Below are positions 8,528 to 16,295 of a stretch of DNA of 19,432 bases, piece by piece (position 1 is the first letter of the stretch; every line of letters begins with the position of its first letter). Source of the stretch: CAKSUT01 sp045542335. GTDB taxonomy: Bacteria; Bacillota; Clostridia; Oscillospirales; CAG-382. The notes under the pieces are model-generated. The model made no database searches and was not told where the DNA came from. It was given only the letters and a program-made list of their open reading frames with translations. The position numbers and the translations under genes were made by a program. The stretch is taken from NCBI GenBank assembly GCA_045542335.1, contig JAZQKV010000062.1, positions 1 to 19,432 of the forward strand, given 5' to 3'.

Positions 8528-9313
8528 CTATTTTGCTTCAAAATATGTTCCCCTTGCCGTTCCGTCAAAAACTCCGTAGAGAATCTCCGGATTTGTTCCG
8601 TTGAGTATAAGCATGGGTATTCCTGCATCCACTGCAATGCCTGCCGCTGTCAACTTCGCTCTCATGCCGCCCGTACCTCTGTCCGTACCGGCGCCGCCTG
8701 CAAGCTTTATAATGTCATCTGTAATTTCAGGAACATATTCAATAAGCTTTGCATCCGGATTCTTTCTCGGGTCGCTGTCATAAAGACCGTCAACGTCAGA
8801 CATATTTATCACAAGGTCTGCATTTGCCAGCTTCGCAACATACGCCGAAAGAGTGTCGTTTCCTCCGAAATTCATTTCTTCAAAGGAAACCGAGTCATTT
8901 TCGTTGATAATCGGAATACAGCCTCTTTCAAGAAGCACTCTGAACGTTCCCTCTGCGTTTGCTCGCATAACAGGTCGTTCAACCGCATCCTTTGTAAGAA
9001 GCATCTGGGCAATTTTGTGTCCGTAGCGTGAAAAAATCCCATCATAGAGATTCATAAGCTCGCACTGACCAACCGCCGCTGCCGCCTGCTTTTCCTCAAG
9101 GGTGTCAGGTCTTGTCACAAACCCGATTTTTGCAAGTCCTGCACTCACCGCACCCGAACTTACCATTATCATTTTGTGTCCGCTGTTCTGCAGATCGCAA
9201 ACCGCCTTCACAAGCTCCTCAATCCTGCGAAGATTGAGCATACCCGTTGAATGGGTAAGCGTTGAAGTTCCAACTTTAAGCACAATTGTGCGTGCATCCG
9301 TCTTTTTTATCAT
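8528..9313 (-). CDS. proB: Glutamate 5-kinase, short form without PUA domain
   Basis: A 261-residue cytoplasmic amino-acid-kinase-fold enzyme that phosphorylates L-glutamate to gamma-glutamyl phosphate, the first step of proline synthesis. Visible motifs are LKVGTSTLT near residue 12, VSSGAVSAG at 51-59, INENDSV near 136-142, GGNDTLSAYVA at 150-160, and SDVDGLYDSDPR near 172-183. GTGGMRAKL is the family's nucleotide-binding loop. The protein ends where the kinase domain ends, so the C-terminal PUA domain of the E. coli enzyme (about 367 residues) is absent. proB is normally paired with proA, but the next gene downstream here is the PBP2 gene and no proA lies in the window. AAAGGA lies 13 bases before the ATG, a longer gap than usual. 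Its promoter should lie in the divergent region to the right. Confidence 0.92.
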   Translation of the reverse strand: MIKKTDARTIVLKVGTSTLTHSTGMLNLRRIEELVKAVCDLQNSGHKMIMVSSGAVSAGLAKIGFVTRPDTLEEKQAAAAVGQCELMNLYDGIFSRYGHKIAQMLLTKDAVERPVMRANAEGTFRVLLERGCIPIINENDSVSFEEMNFGGNDTLSAYVAKLANADLVINMSDVDGLYDSDPRKNPDAKLIEYVPEITDDIIKLAGGAGTDRGTGGMRAKLTAAGIAVDAGIPMLILNGTNPEILYGVFDGTARGTYFEAK

Positions 9314-9646
9314 TGTTCAGGGTCATTCCTTTCGTCTTTCCGCAAGCTTGCGTGGCTTAACAACGCAAATTGAAAATGTAAATCCCAATCGATGCAAACT
9401 AACATCTAAAAAATATGCTCTCGGACCTTGCATTTTCTTTCGGGAACTTATCTATAAAAATAAATTTAAAATATATGCTGTTTCGCTTAACTATTGTATA
9501 GTATAATTAGCTATGTCTATTATAATTGTAAAACATCAAAATTGCTACCGAATATTATTAATTTTTACGTTTATCGGCACAATAAATATTTTCCATCTGT
9601 AATTTTGATAAAATCTGCCCATTGTGTGTGAGAAAGGAGGTCGCCC
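9314..9646. promoter_or_regulatory. Divergent AT-rich intergenic region (proB / U32 operon)
   Basis: This 333-base gap separates proB (minus) from the RNA-modification operon (plus) and must hold promoters for both. Several TATAAT-like hexamers cluster at 9495-9526 on both strands, including TATAAT at 9502-9507 and 9521-9526 on plus and at 9519-9524 on minus. I could not pair any with a good -35 box at 16-18 bases. A perfect 12-bp palindrome CGCAAGCTTGCG (9341-9352) lies in the proB leader. No gene, tRNA or recognisable riboswitch is visible. Confidence 0.45.
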
Positions 9647-11761
9647 ATGAACAAACCCATGATACTCTCCCCTGCAGGATCATATGAATCTCTTTGCGCC
9701 GCCGTAAGTGCAGGAGCAGATGAGGTTTATTTTGGTGCACCCTCTTTCAACGCCCGTGCTTTTGCAAAAGGCTTTACCGAACAAGAGCTTGCCGAAAGCA
9801 TCAGTCTTTGTGCACTTCACGGCGTAAAAACAAACGTCACTCTCAACACACTTGTAACTGATCGTGAAATGCCCGATGCAATAGCTGTTGCAAAAAATCT
9901 CTTTTCCATGGGTGCCGATGCTTTTATCGTTCAGGACCTCGGACTTGCCGCAATGCTGAAAAAAGAGATTCCCGGAATTGTTCTCCACGCAAGCACACAA
10001 TGCGCCTGCCACAATCTCGACGGTGCAAAAAAGCTCGCACAACTTGGTTTTTCAAGAATTGTGCTTGCCCGGGAAATGTCGGCACACGATATTGAAACTG
10101 TCACACATTATGGCCTCGAAAACGGCCTTTTTGAAACAGAAGTGTTTATTCACGGCGCACTTTGCGTTTCTCATTCCGGGCAATGCCTCATGAGCTCGGT
10201 TATCGGTGCAAGAAGCGGAAACCGCGGAATGTGCGCACAACCATGCCGCATGGAGGGCTGTGTTTCGTGCGGTGGAAAAACAGCGCAAAAAGGCTATCCG
10301 TTAAGCCTTAAAGACCTTTCTCTTTGCGACCACATTGAAACACTCTGCAATCTCGGTATCGCTTCTTTAAAAATCGAGGGTAGAATGAAAAGTCCCGAAT
10401 ACGTTTACCGTGTAACCTCTGTGTGGCGAGACCTCATTGATGCAGGCAAAAACGCAAGTCCCGAACAAAAGAAAACCCTTGCCGACATTTTCTCACGAGG
10501 CGGCTTTTCCGACGACTATTTCACAGAACACTATCGGAAACAAAACAAATTCATGTATGGCGTGCGCAGTGAATCCGACAAACAGAAAACCCGTGAACAA
10601 ACCTTTGAAGTGCCGCCCATTGCTCCCATAAAAATAGACCTTGAATGTGATTTTCATGAAGGCAAGCCTGCACTTCTCACAGCTTCCTGCGCAACCAAAG
10701 ACGGAAGGACCGTAAGCGCAAACGCACAATCCGCCTCCCCCGTACTTACCGCAACAGGAACACCCATGGACAAAACAGCTTTGTCAAAGCAGTTGTCAAA
10801 GCTCGGCTCAACTCCATTTTATACCGACGACGTAAAATGTAATATAACCGGCTGTGGATTTATGCCTGCATCTTCGCTCAACGCCTTGCGACGTGATGCG
10901 GTTTCAAAGCTTGTTGAAGCAATGACCGCACAAAACCGCAAAGTACAATCTTCCGCCGAGTCAGCTCCAAAAGATGCCGCTCCCCCTTGCTCCGCCAATC
11001 GGACAAACAGCCGAAAAAACGTTATATACGCACATAGCTTTGAGCAAGCCTTAAAGCTTTGGGAAGAACAGCACCCTGACAGCGTGATACTTCCTTTGCA
11101 ATTGTTTTTCGATGCTAAAGAGTTGCCCGACCTTGGAAAAATGCGTTTCGGCGTAAGGCTTCCGAGGGTCTTCTTTAACGATGAAAGAGAAAGCATTGCC
11201 GCCTGCCTCTTGTTGGCAAAGAAAAGCGGTGCGGCTTTTGTTCAGGCTTCAAACATAGGTCAAGTTGACATTGCCCTTGAAAGCGGCCTTGAGCTTTGGG
11301 GCGACGTCGGACTTAATGTGTATAACAGTGCCTCAGTTGCAGAGTATGCAAAGCTCGGCTTCAGAGTAATCTGTCTTTCACCCGAGCTTTCACCGCCGCA
11401 AATGCGTGACATATCCGTTCCCGACGGCGTTGAAACATCCGTTTTCGCCGGTGGAAGACTCACCCTCATGGTGCTTGAATCGTGCATTATCAAAGCAAGC
11501 GGCAGTTGTTCGCAATGCGCCGCAAACCACACCGGTGAGCCTTGCGGACACTATCTTGACCGCATCGGAAAAAGCTTCCCCATAATCGGACAGCATAGAT
11601 TTTTAAAGGGAAATCCCCTTCCCTGCCGAAATATTATACTCAACTCGGAATCCCCCAAAATTACGGTCAAAAAGGGTTTCGACAAAGTATTCACAGATTA
11701 CCTTGTATATGAGTCCGAGCCAACAAACTCCAAGCACCGAAAGGACAACCAAAAACAATGA
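9647..11761 (+). CDS. U32 family protein with DUF3656 domain, RlhA (YdcP)-type rRNA hydroxylation factor
   Basis: A 704-residue member of the peptidase U32 family. It opens with LSPAGSYESLCAAVSAGADEVYFG, the usual N-terminal TIM-barrel-like start, and carries the signature EVFIHGALCVSHSGQC (about 165-180). Cysteines C173, C180, C196 and C200 include probable ligands of the Fe-S cluster known in this family. After a variable linker the C-terminal half resembles the DUF3656 (collagenase-like) region of E. coli RlhA, which hydroxylates a 23S rRNA cytidine with prephenate as co-substrate. Although labelled peptidases, these proteins are now mainly linked to RNA or ubiquinone hydroxylation. A strong AAAGGAGG lies 8 bases before the ATG. 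The stop overlaps the start of dusB by 4 bases (ATGA), so translation is probably coupled. The RNA-modification role fits its neighbours; the exact target is inferred. Confidence 0.85.
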   Translation: MNKPMILSPAGSYESLCAAVSAGADEVYFGAPSFNARAFAKGFTEQELAESISLCALHGVKTNVTLNTLVTDREMPDAIAVAKNLFSMGADAFIVQDLGLAAMLKKEIPGIVLHASTQCACHNLDGAKKLAQLGFSRIVLAREMSAHDIETVTHYGLENGLFETEVFIHGALCVSHSGQCLMSSVIGARSGNRGMCAQPCRMEGCVSCGGKTAQKGYPLSLKDLSLCDHIETLCNLGIASLKIEGRMKSPEYVYRVTSVWRDLIDAGKNASPEQKKTLADIFSRGGFSDDYFTEHYRKQNKFMYGVRSESDKQKTREQTFEVPPIAPIKIDLECDFHEGKPALLTASCATKDGRTVSANAQSASPVLTATGTPMDKTALSKQLSKLGSTPFYTDDVKCNITGCGFMPASSLNALRRDAVSKLVEAMTAQNRKVQSSAESAPKDAAPPCSANRTNSRKNVIYAHSFEQALKLWEEQHPDSVILPLQLFFDAKELPDLGKMRFGVRLPRVFFNDERESIAACLLLAKKSGAAFVQASNIGQVDIALESGLELWGDVGLNVYNSASVAEYAKLGFRVICLSPELSPPQMRDISVPDGVETSVFAGGRLTLMVLESCIIKASGSCSQCAANHTGEPCGHYLDRIGKSFPIIGQHRFLKGNPLPCRNIILNSESPKITVKKGFDKVFTDYLVYESEPTNSKHRKDNQKQ

Positions 11762-12792
11762 ACATTGGAAAAATAAACTACCCACACGGTCTTTTCCTCG
11801 CTCCAATGGCAGGGGTCACCGACAGGGCATTCCGTTCGGTGTGCAGAAAATACGGTGCCGAAGGACTTGTCACAGAAATGGTTTCTGCAAAAGCTCTTTG
11901 CTTCGGTGATGCAAAAACAGAGCTTCTTGCACGCATTGATGACAATGAACGCCCCTGCTCCTTGCAGATTTTCGGAAGTGACCCAAAATTCATGGCAAAG
12001 GCGGCAGTAATTGCGGCACAGAAATTCAATCCCGAAATAATCGACGTAAACATGGGTTGCCCTGCACCCAAAATTGCCGGAAACGGTGACGGAAGTGCCA
12101 TAATGAAAACCCCTAAACTTGCCTATGAAATTATCGCTTCCATGAGGGAGGCTCTTGACAGTTCAAGATTTTTCCACATACCCGTCACAGCAAAAATGCG
12201 AAGCGGCTTTGACAAAGCACACATAAATGCCGTCGAGGTCGCCCAAAACTGTGAAAAAGGCGGGGCCTCCGCAGTAACAGTCCACGGAAGAACCCGTGAG
12301 CAAATGTATGCTCCCCCCGTCAACACCGACGCAATAAGGGATGTTAAAAACGCTGTTTCAATCCCGGTCATTGCCAATGGCGACATATTTTGCGCAGAAG
12401 ATGCAAAGGCAATGCTTGAAAAAACCCATTGCGACGGTCTTATGATTGGCAGAGGAAGTCTCGGAAATCCATATATTTTTGCGGAAATAATCGCAATGCT
12501 TTGCGGCGATGCAACAAAAAAACCGCAAATCACAAGTGCCATGTGGCTTGAAGATGTCACATTCCATATGCGCTCCCTCTGCGCCGATAAAGGCGAGCAA
12601 AAGGGTATGCTCGAAGCAAGGAAACACATCGCATGGTATATCCGCGGAATCCCCGGCGCAGCAGAAATGCGCAGGCGCGTAAACACAGCCTCCACCCTTG
12701 CCGAAATGCTTGACATCGCCGGACAAGCTGCCGAAGGATTTGAAAAAAGGGATGTTTCTTCCGCAGAATTACACGTCGGAAACATCTGCTAA
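11758..12792 (+). CDS. dusB: tRNA-dihydrouridine synthase, DusB/NifR3 family
   Basis: A 344-residue FMN-dependent TIM-barrel enzyme that reduces uridine to dihydrouridine in tRNA with NAD(P)H. It has the FMN-binding APMAGVTDRAFR start (residues 15-26) and DVNMGCPAPK with the catalytic Cys at 101 and a conserved Lys at 105. A VTVHGRTREQMY block and an ANGDIF...MIGRGSLGNPYIF block with phosphate-binding residues follow. The C-terminal helical tRNA-binding domain (GMLEARKHIAWYIRGIPGA) is complete. Length and motifs fit DusB rather than DusA or DusC. The start overlaps the end of the U32 gene by 4 bases, with AAAGGA inside that gene. mnmG follows after 36 bases. Which uridines it modifies cannot be told from sequence; some Firmicutes DusB enzymes also act on other positions or on 23S rRNA. 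Confidence 0.92.
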   Translation: MNIGKINYPHGLFLAPMAGVTDRAFRSVCRKYGAEGLVTEMVSAKALCFGDAKTELLARIDDNERPCSLQIFGSDPKFMAKAAVIAAQKFNPEIIDVNMGCPAPKIAGNGDGSAIMKTPKLAYEIIASMREALDSSRFFHIPVTAKMRSGFDKAHINAVEVAQNCEKGGASAVTVHGRTREQMYAPPVNTDAIRDVKNAVSIPVIANGDIFCAEDAKAMLEKTHCDGLMIGRGSLGNPYIFAEIIAMLCGDATKKPQITSAMWLEDVTFHMRSLCADKGEQKGMLEARKHIAWYIRGIPGAAEMRRRVNTASTLAEMLDIAGQAAEGFEKRDVSSAELHVGNIC

Positions 12793-12828
12793 ACAAAGCA
12801 AACCATATTGTAAGAAAGAGTTGAAACA

Positions 12829-14757
12829 ATGACACAGCAAAACATATCCGAAAGATATATTTATGATGCCGGAGTGGCAGATGTTGCCGTTATAGGCGCA
12901 GGCCACGCCGGAATTGAAGCCTCCCTTGCGGCGGCTCGTCTTGGTTGCAACACCTTGCTTTTCACGCTCAACCTCGATGCCGTGGGAAATATGCCCTGTA
13001 ATCCCTCAATCGGCGGCACAGCAAAAGGACATCTTGTGTGCGAAATTGATGCCTTGGGCGGAGAAATGGGCAGAGTTGCCGACAAAGCCTGCCTGCAAAG
13101 CCGAATGCTCAACCGTGGCAAAGGTCCTGCGGTACACTCCTTGAGAATGCAGCAAGACAGAACGCTTTACCGTTCACTCATGAAAACCGTTATTGAAAAC
13201 ACAAAGAATCTTTCGCTCATTCAGGGCGAAATCGTTGACCTTTTCAAAGACGGTGAAAGCTGGGCAGTGGTGACACGTTACGGTGCAAAATGGCTTGTAA
13301 AAACTGTCATCATCTGTTCGGGAACATATCTCAAAGGCAAAATTATCGTCGGAGATGTTAGCTTTTCCGGCGGTCCTGACGGAATGTTCCCCGCAGGTGA
13401 GCTCACTGATTCACTCAAACGCCTCGGTGTTCCGCTGATGCGCTTCAAAACAGGCACTCCCGCACGTATTCACGCCGATTCCATTGACTATTCCCAAATG
13501 GAAATTCAATACGGTGATGACTCCCCCGAATGTTTCAACCGTGAACTTGACGGACTTGAAAACATCGAGCAAATGCCTTGCTACATAGTTTACACCAACG
13601 CCGAAACTCATCGTATAATCCGTGAAAACCTTCACCGTTCACCCCTTTATTCAGGCAAAATTGAAGGCACCGGTCCCCGTTATTGCCCTAGCATCGAAGA
13701 CAAGGTCGTGCGTTTTGCCGATAAGGAACGTCATCAGCTCTTTATCGAGCCAATGGGGCGTGACACAAAAGAGGTTTATCTCCAGGGCTTCAGTTCTTCC
13801 ATGCCGGAGGACGTGCAAATGAAGATGATTCATTCGCTCAAGGGACTTGAAAATGCACAAGTTATGCGAACCGCCTATGCCATTGAGTATGATTGTGCCG
13901 ACCCGCTTTCATTATACCCCACCCTTGAGTTCAAAGATTTCCCCGGCTTGTTCGGAGCAGGTCAGTTCAACGGCACCTCCGGCTATGAGGAAGCCGCCGC
14001 ACAGGGACTTATTGCAGGTATAAATGCCGCCGCAATTGTAAAAGGCAAGAAAAAGCTTACCCTCTCCCGAAGCGAAGCTTACATCGGCGCACTCATAGAT
14101 GACCTTGTAACAAAAGGCACCAACGAACCATATCGCATGATGACCTCCCGTTCTGAATACCGTCTTCTTCTTCGTCAGGACAATTCCGACGAGCGTCTCA
14201 CACCAATCGGGCACAAAATCGGACTCGTTTCCGACGAGCGTTACAACGCATTTCTCCGCAAACAGGAAAATATAAAGGCAGAATGTGAAAGGCTTCGTAA
14301 GACAGTTCTTTCCCCTAACGAAACCCTTAACAGTTTGCTTTCAGATGCAAATTCAACTCCCGTAAAAAGCGGAATAACCATCGCAGAGCTTATCCGCCGT
14401 CCCGAAATAACCTATGATATGCTTGCCCCCGTTGATATGCATCGCCCCGAAACACTCACAAAAAGAGAACGTGCCTGTGTTGAAACCGAAATAAAATACG
14501 AGGGTTACATCAAGCGTCAGATTGCAGAAGCCGAGCGTTTTGCAAAACTTGAAAGCAAAAAACTCCCATCCGACATTGACTATATGGCAATTGACGGTTT
14601 GCGCCTTGAGGCAAGGCAAAAGCTCGCAAAAGTCAAACCCGAGAGCATCGGACAAGCATCGGGCATTTCCGGGGTAAGTCCTGCGGATATTTCAGTGCTT
14701 CTCATTTACCTTGAGGGAAATGCAAGAGAGCGCAAGAGAAATCAACAACACGAATAA
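12829..14757 (+). CDS. mnmG: tRNA uridine-5-carboxymethylaminomethyl modification enzyme MnmG (GidA)
   Basis: A 642-residue FAD protein that, with the GTPase MnmE, builds the cmnm5 group on wobble uridine 34 of tRNAs. The N-terminal FAD-binding motif VIGAGHAGIEAS (21-32) is followed by the highly conserved CNPSIGGTAKGHLVCEIDALGG (57-78), which holds one catalytic Cys. RFKTGTPARI and GPRYCPSIEDK supply other family landmarks, the latter with the second reactive Cys. FNGTSGYEEAAAQGLIAGINAA is the FAD-contact block, and a helical C-terminal domain ends in SGVSPADISVLLIYLEG. Length is normal for the family. A weak AAAGAG site lies about 10 bases before the ATG. It is the last gene of the U32-dusB-mnmG operon. 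The usual Firmicutes neighbours mnmE and rsmG are not beside it; a minus-strand gene follows instead. Confidence 0.96.
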   Translation: MTQQNISERYIYDAGVADVAVIGAGHAGIEASLAAARLGCNTLLFTLNLDAVGNMPCNPSIGGTAKGHLVCEIDALGGEMGRVADKACLQSRMLNRGKGPAVHSLRMQQDRTLYRSLMKTVIENTKNLSLIQGEIVDLFKDGESWAVVTRYGAKWLVKTVIICSGTYLKGKIIVGDVSFSGGPDGMFPAGELTDSLKRLGVPLMRFKTGTPARIHADSIDYSQMEIQYGDDSPECFNRELDGLENIEQMPCYIVYTNAETHRIIRENLHRSPLYSGKIEGTGPRYCPSIEDKVVRFADKERHQLFIEPMGRDTKEVYLQGFSSSMPEDVQMKMIHSLKGLENAQVMRTAYAIEYDCADPLSLYPTLEFKDFPGLFGAGQFNGTSGYEEAAAQGLIAGINAAAIVKGKKKLTLSRSEAYIGALIDDLVTKGTNEPYRMMTSRSEYRLLLRQDNSDERLTPIGHKIGLVSDERYNAFLRKQENIKAECERLRKTVLSPNETLNSLLSDANSTPVKSGITIAELIRRPEITYDMLAPVDMHRPETLTKRERACVETEIKYEGYIKRQIAEAERFAKLESKKLPSDIDYMAIDGLRLEARQKLAKVKPESIGQASGISGVSPADISVLLIYLEGNARERKRNQQHE

Positions 14758-14771
14758 CTATAAGCAAAAAC

Positions 14772-14805
14772 AACAAACGCCAGGTATAAAAATCCAGCGT
14801 TTGTT
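14772..14805 (+). terminator. Probable terminator of the U32-dusB-mnmG operon
   Basis: AACAAACGC (14772-14780) pairs with GCGTTTGTT (14797-14805), with GG/CC pairs inside the loop region. It starts 15 bases after the mnmG stop. The U-run is weak and partly inside the stem. The second hairpin at 14842-14867 may act as back-up. Confidence 0.6.
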
Positions 14806-14841
14806 TAACTATATAAGCTTTTGAACACTTTTACTCAGTAA

Positions 14842-14867
14842 AAAAGCCCCTCCGAAGAAGGGCTTTT
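14842..14867. terminator. Hairpin terminator serving the second oxidoreductase (bidirectional)
   Basis: AAAAGCCC (14842-14849) pairs with GGGCTTTT (14860-14867) around a 10-base loop. On the minus strand the stem runs into TTTTTT about 6-30 bases after the oxidoreductase stop at 14873, a standard intrinsic terminator. On the plus strand it ends in TTTT and could also stop transcripts leaving mnmG. Confidence 0.8.
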
Positions 14868-14872
14868 CTGAC

Positions 14873-16042
14873 TTAGATTTCAGGAATGTCAATTGTAACT
14901 TCCTTGCCGAGATCGGAGGATGTTGCAATTGCAGAAAGGATAGCCTGATTGTAAAGAATCTGGCTTGTAGGAATGGGAGCCTCTGTGCCGTTTACAACTG
15001 CGTCAAGGAAAGAACGAATCTTCATGTCGAAGTTGGAAACGCCTTCGGGATTCTTGAGAATCGGAACAACAGTCTGTGTAGGCTCGTTTGCAACGTCGTG
15101 ATAAATTGTCATTGCGCCGCCAACGGAACCGTTCCAGCAGTCTGTAGAGGGGATTCTGAGAGAGCCCTTCTTACCCATGATGATTGTGTCACCGGGGGTG
15201 TCGAGGTGCATATCCCATGCAATTCTGAAGTCGAGGATAACGCCGCCTTCGAGTCTGATAAATGCAGCTGCGAAGTCGTCAACGCCAAAGATTTCAGCGT
15301 ATTCGGGGTGTCCTCTCTTAACGTATGTTTCGGGGTTCTTTCCGAAGAAGTCTGTCTTGATACCTGTAACGGTGAGAGGCTTGGGATAGCCGATTGCGTT
15401 AAGTACCATGTCGATGGAGTAGCATCCGATATCAGCGAGAGCGCCGAGACCGGCTGTTTCATCTTCGATAAATGTTGTACCGAAAGGTGTGGGGATACCA
15501 TGACGGCGACCGCCACCTGTCTGGATGTAGTAGATTTCGCCGAGAACGCCGGATTCAACGATTCTCTTGATCATCTTCATGTTAGCGTCGAATCTGGGCT
15601 GGAAGCCTACGGAAACGATCTTTCCGCTTTCCTTTTCAGCCTTGCAGATTGCAACTGCCTCTTCCTGAGTAACGCACATAGGCTTTTCAAGAAGAACAGG
15701 AATGCCTGCCTTGAGGGAGTCGATTGTACAAACAGCGTGTGTTCTGTTGTATGTACAAACGGAAACAGCGTCAAGCTCACCCTTCATTGCTTCGAGCATT
15801 TCTGTGTGAACGCCAAAGCACTTTGCGTTTTCAAAGCCGTGCTTCTTTGCGAAAGCCTCAGCCTTTCCGGGAATAAGGTCAGAAAGAGCAACAACCTCTA
15901 CGTCGGGCTGCTTCTTGTAGGAAGCTGCGTGAGCGTCAGCGATCCAACCTGTACCGATAATACCTACACGGAGCTTCTTGCCTGTGCAAGTGCCTGTGGA
16001 AGCAGCTTCTTGATTTTTGTAAGCGTCGAGAATATCTGCCAT
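14873..16042 (-). CDS. Gfo/Idh/MocA family oxidoreductase, probably highly expressed
   Basis: A 389-residue NAD(P)-dependent sugar-type dehydrogenase. An N-terminal extension of about 22 residues precedes the Rossmann fold (KLRVGIIGTGWIADAHA, with GTGWIA at 30-35). The catalytic EKP is E119, K120, P121. The C-terminal signature GALADIGCYSIDM has Tyr208 where most members have His; this Tyr variant is known in the glucose-fructose oxidoreductase and dihydrodiol dehydrogenase branch. Substrate is not predictable. The frame is open 15 codons further upstream, but GGAGG (16052-16056) lies 9 bases before the ATG at 16042, which is chosen. Codon choice is strongly biased (Lys AAG, Gly GGT, Ala GCT, almost no ATA), unlike the family member at 1408-2439, suggesting high expression. 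It is a single-gene unit with its own promoter and terminator. Confidence 0.88.
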   Translation of the reverse strand: MADILDAYKNQEAASTGTCTGKKLRVGIIGTGWIADAHAASYKKQPDVEVVALSDLIPGKAEAFAKKHGFENAKCFGVHTEMLEAMKGELDAVSVCTYNRTHAVCTIDSLKAGIPVLLEKPMCVTQEEAVAICKAEKESGKIVSVGFQPRFDANMKMIKRIVESGVLGEIYYIQTGGGRRHGIPTPFGTTFIEDETAGLGALADIGCYSIDMVLNAIGYPKPLTVTGIKTDFFGKNPETYVKRGHPEYAEIFGVDDFAAAFIRLEGGVILDFRIAWDMHLDTPGDTIIMGKKGSLRIPSTDCWNGSVGGAMTIYHDVANEPTQTVVPILKNPEGVSNFDMKIRSFLDAVVNGTEAPIPTSQILYNQAILSAIATSSDLGKEVTIDIPEI

Positions 16043-16051
16043 TGGTTTATA

Positions 16052-16056
16052 CCTCC
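16052..16056 (-). promoter_or_regulatory. Ribosome-binding site that fixes the second oxidoreductase start
   Basis: GGAGG on the minus strand is 9 bases from the ATG at 16042. The longer reading frame, which would start at 16087, overlaps this site and encodes a Cys/Trp/Tyr-rich stretch unlike the family. Confidence 0.8.
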
Positions 16057-16101
16057 AATAAAAAGAATCAATGCATAGTGTAGCCACTTATACACAATTA
16101 C

Positions 16102-16130
16102 ATTTTACATCACTTATGTTGCTTTTACAA
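16102..16130 (-). promoter_or_regulatory. Promoter of the second Gfo/Idh/MocA gene
   Basis: On the minus strand TTGTAA (16125-16130), 17 bases, then TAAAAT (16102-16107), about 60 bases upstream of the ATG. Inverted arms TACATTTT (16099-16106) and AAAATGTA (16135-16142) flank the promoter, and CACTTAT occurs at both 16085-16091 and 16111-16117. These could be operator half-sites. Confidence 0.55.
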
Positions 16131-16183
16131 GACCAAAATGTAAAGTTTTGTGCAATTTAGAAAAAAGCGCACTATCTTGCATC

Positions 16184-16205
16184 GGCTTTTACCCCGATAA
16201 AAGCC
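16184..16205. repeat. Perfect 8-bp inverted repeat in the gap before the second oxidoreductase
   Basis: GGCTTTTA (16184-16191) and TAAAAGCC (16198-16205) flank a CCCCGA loop. No U-run follows on either strand, so it is not an obvious terminator. It lies about 54 bases upstream of the -35 box of the oxidoreductase promoter and could be an operator or a leftover terminator stem. Confidence 0.5.
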
Positions 16206-16232
16206 AAATTCCATCATAAAAGCTGTTATAGC

Positions 16233-16271
16233 AAAAAAATCCAGAGGATGCTTTTAAACAAGCATCCTCTG
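16233..16271 (-). terminator. Intrinsic terminator of the rpe-phosphofructokinase unit
   Basis: A perfect 12-bp stem (16242-16253 with 16260-16271) has a 6-base loop. On the minus strand it is followed by GGA and seven T's (16233-16239). It lies 25 bases after the phosphofructokinase stop. The stem sequence AGAGGATGCTT recurs in the thrS terminator. Confidence 0.92.
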
Positions 16272-16295
16272 AACAAATCAATTTTTCAACTTTTA

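Noticed and set aside
9341..9352. Perfect palindrome CGCAAGCTTGCG as an operator
   Set aside because: It is a single 12-bp site containing a common hexamer, with no second copy or promoter overlap that I could establish. It is noted only in the intergenic entry.
15098..16078. A 326-codon open frame on the plus strand opposite the second oxidoreductase
   Set aside because: It is antisense to a clear Gfo/Idh/MocA gene, very Cys-rich, resembles no family, and is explained by the biased codon use of the real gene.
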